This document shows positions 13,739 through 15,050 of a stretch of 15,050 nucleotides of DNA, in pieces. The position numbers and the translations under genes are program-made. Below the pieces are notes generated by a model. It saw only the letters and a program-made list of their open reading frames with translations, made no database searches and was not told where the DNA came from. Source of the stretch: an uncultured Clostridiaceae bacterium. GTDB lineage: Bacteria > Bacillota > Clostridia > Lachnospirales > Lachnospiraceae. The stretch covers positions 1 through 15,050 of the forward strand of contig CAMWMT010000022.1 of the NCBI GenBank assembly GCA_947175375.1. Direction: 5' to 3'. Within the stretch, counting starts at the first letter, position 1. Each line of letters starts with the position of its first letter.

Positions 13739-14674
13739 TTATTCTGCTTTCGCGCCTTCCGGAACGGCGATCACCGTCACGCTGTTATAATTGGTACAGG
13801 TCATACTGATCACCATCTTCGGAATGCTCATGGACAGGCCTTCCCCCTGCTCTCCCAGGGCGTCAACGATATTGCTCATCAACGTATCCATCTGTTCCGT
13901 CATATCGATCTCATATTTGACCGGATAGAGTGTTGCTTCGTCGATCCACAGATCGATCTTAAGATCTCCAAGACCATCCAGCATACTGTCGATCTGGCTA
14001 GTATCAATACCAAGCTGTCCAACAGAATCCAGGGCGCCGGAAGAGAGCATCAGCTCTTTCATCTCATCGCCTTTGATGGAACCCGTATATTTATACGCGC
14101 TTGCACCGTTTACCTCATCTTTGCCTTCTGCCTGGAAGTTATAATCCCCTGTCAAATAAAGACTCATATCCGAGCTGAAATCATACTGATCAATATCATA
14201 CACAGAGATCTCCTGTGACTGCCAGCCGCTGCCGTCATTCATATATGCCATACATGCATCATCTGTAGTCTCAACATAGAGACTCGTGGTCATACTTCCT
14301 GCTTCGCCGGCATCCACTGTTATATCCATACTCATCTGCAGCGGGTCATAGATGCAGCTCATATCCATCGTCGTGACACTTTCAATACTCTGCTCCTCAC
14401 CATTGGCGCTGACCACCATATCCATCTCCATCACCGTTGATGCGTCAAGACTGGTAATGACCATCATATTCTCCTGAGCAGCCGCAAACGGATCTGCTTC
14501 CTCCTCTGCAGGTGCTTCTGCTTCCTCTGCAGCATCGCTCCCTGTTTCAGCATCTGTCTCCACACCAGCATCTCCTGATGTCTTGCTGTCTGTACTGCTG
14601 TTCCCGCATGCAGCCATTGACATAGACACTGCTGCTACCAGAATAAGTGCCAAAAGCCTGTTTCTCTTTTTCAT
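13739..14674 (-). CDS. Secreted lipoprotein, unknown function
   Basis: A 311-residue predicted lipoprotein. A signal peptide (MKKRNRLLALILVAAVSMSM) ends in the lipobox SMAAC with Cys23 as the acylated residue, followed by an acidic Ser/Asp/Glu/Ala linker to about residue 66. The remainder is a repetitive beta-rich domain full of MDM/MSM strands, such as STVMEMDMVVSANGEE and LQMSMDITVDAGEAG, and later LKIDLWIDEATLYPVKYEID. This strand pattern recalls LolA/LppX-like or DUF6612-type lipoproteins of Clostridia, but I cannot assign a family firmly. Anchored on the outer face of the membrane. The start at 14674 has AAAGGAGAGAG upstream; the 16-residue extension to 14722 lies on the promoter. It has its own promoter and terminator. 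Confidence 0.85.
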   Translation of the reverse strand: MKKRNRLLALILVAAVSMSMAACGNSSTDSKTSGDAGVETDAETGSDAAEEAEAPAEEEADPFAAAQENMMVITSLDASTVMEMDMVVSANGEEQSIESVTTMDMSCIYDPLQMSMDITVDAGEAGSMTTSLYVETTDDACMAYMNDGSGWQSQEISVYDIDQYDFSSDMSLYLTGDYNFQAEGKDEVNGASAYKYTGSIKGDEMKELMLSSGALDSVGQLGIDTSQIDSMLDGLGDLKIDLWIDEATLYPVKYEIDMTEQMDTLMSNIVDALGEQGEGLSMSIPKMVISMTCTNYNSVTVIAVPEGAKAE

Positions 14675-14720
14675 AATTCTCTCTCCTTTTTCTTTTCTCA
14701 GGAAATATCCTCGCCAGTCC

Positions 14721-14748
14721 ATAATAACATTTTAATTTATTTTGTCAA
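14721..14748 (-). promoter_or_regulatory. SigA promoter of the lipoprotein gene
   Basis: Minus-strand perfect TTGACA (14743-14748), 16-nt AT-rich spacer, TATTAT (14721-14726), about 47 nt before the chosen ATG. Confidence 0.75.
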
Positions 14749-14784
14749 TAGCGATTATCCTGTCAGCTTATGGCACACTGTCAT

Positions 14785-14999
14785 TTACTCCTTCCTACTC
14801 CCAAACATTTTCATGGGCTCCTGACGAATGTTCATGGCAATCTCCGCTCCGGCGATCACAGTACCTGCCGCCAGGATCAGCAGCATGTTCTGAAATGCGT
14901 CCATGATCGGTGTCTCACTAGTGTCGTCACCTGCATCTTCCAGCATCGCATCCTTCACTGACATTCCCATACTATTGCCGTAAGCAGTATCATAATAGA
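14785..14999 (-). CDS. C-terminal fragment of an unrecognised membrane protein
   Basis: About 70 residues at the 3' end of a gene whose upstream part is missing because the contig ends in adapter sequence. The visible part reads DTAYGNSMGMSVKDAMLEDA and an acidic stretch, then one hydrophobic segment (MLLILAAGTVIAGAEIAMNI) and a short basic tail. That looks like the last transmembrane helix of an integral membrane protein. No family can be named. In-frame residues encoded from 15000 upward (MCIRDI) come from adapter and must not be read as the protein's start. The first fully genomic codon is the one ending at 14995-14997. Confidence 0.55.
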
Positions 15000-15050
15000 T
15001 GTCTCTTATACACAACTCCTAGCCCACTAGACTAAGGCGAAAATAGTATT
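15000..15050 (+). other. Illumina Nextera adapter read-through (not genomic)
   Basis: The last 51 bases match the Nextera read-through adapter: TGTCTCTTATACACA (transposon mosaic end), then the CTCCxAGCCCACxAGAC segment, then TAAGGCGA, identical to the i7 index N701, then the start of the flow-cell sequence. By eye 44 of 51 positions agree. The mismatches are single substitutions, as in low-quality read ends. This stretch should be trimmed; the contig's true end is at about 14999. Confidence 0.93.

Noticed and set aside
1..15050. CRISPR array or tRNA/rRNA genes
   Set aside because: No regularly spaced direct repeats and no tRNA- or rRNA-like sequence were seen on either strand.

Overview
The window is a low-to-mid GC Firmicute chromosome segment. 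It most resembles a gut Lachnospiraceae / Clostridia member. The basis is strong AGGAGG ribosome sites, spore genes (an alpha/beta-type small acid-soluble spore protein and a GerW/YtfJ-family protein), a short zinc-finger-type L28, and the gene order sdaAB-sdaAA-rpmB-asp23-fakA-recG, which resembles the Bacillus rpmB-yloU-yloV-sdaAB-sdaAA-recG neighbourhood. The genus cannot be fixed from the sequence. Every confident gene lies on the minus strand except one tiny membrane-protein ORF, so the text below runs from high to low coordinates, the direction of transcription.

Right end (15050 to 13000): the last 51 bases are not genomic. They match an Illumina Nextera transposase adapter read-through that includes the i7 index TAAGGCGA, so the contig ends in library adapter. 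Next come the C-terminal fragment of an unrecognised membrane protein, a secreted lipoprotein with its own promoter and terminator, and a GTG-started Nudix hydrolase. The Nudix promoter carries an 8-bp-arm palindrome over its -10, and the gene ends at a large compound terminator.

12979 to 11244: a three-gene unit of a small hypothetical protein, a DUF2953 membrane protein (YtfI-like) and a GerW/YtfJ sporulation protein. It ends at a 17-bp stem terminator that overlaps the promoter of the next unit.

10983 to 8205: a serine use operon, with an SstT-like Na+/serine symporter, then the beta and alpha subunits of the iron-sulfur L-serine dehydratase, converting imported serine to pyruvate and ammonia.

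8079 to 2772: rpmB, a divergent 48-codon two-helix membrane peptide, an Asp23/Gls24 protein, FakA/YloV-type DAK2 kinase, and recG. The 548-bp gap between fakA and recG is filled by two adjacent palindromic elements: a 162-bp MITE-like element with 30-bp terminal inverted repeats, and a 200-bp giant imperfect hairpin.

2624 to 1: a small acid-soluble spore protein gene, then a VapBC-like antitoxin/PIN toxin pair with a clear promoter, followed without a visible terminator or promoter by a MoxR-type AAA+ ATPase and the start of a DUF5682 protein that runs off the left edge. The MoxR-DUF5682 pair belongs to a poorly characterised ATPase system, usually completed by a VWA-domain gene that would lie just outside the window.
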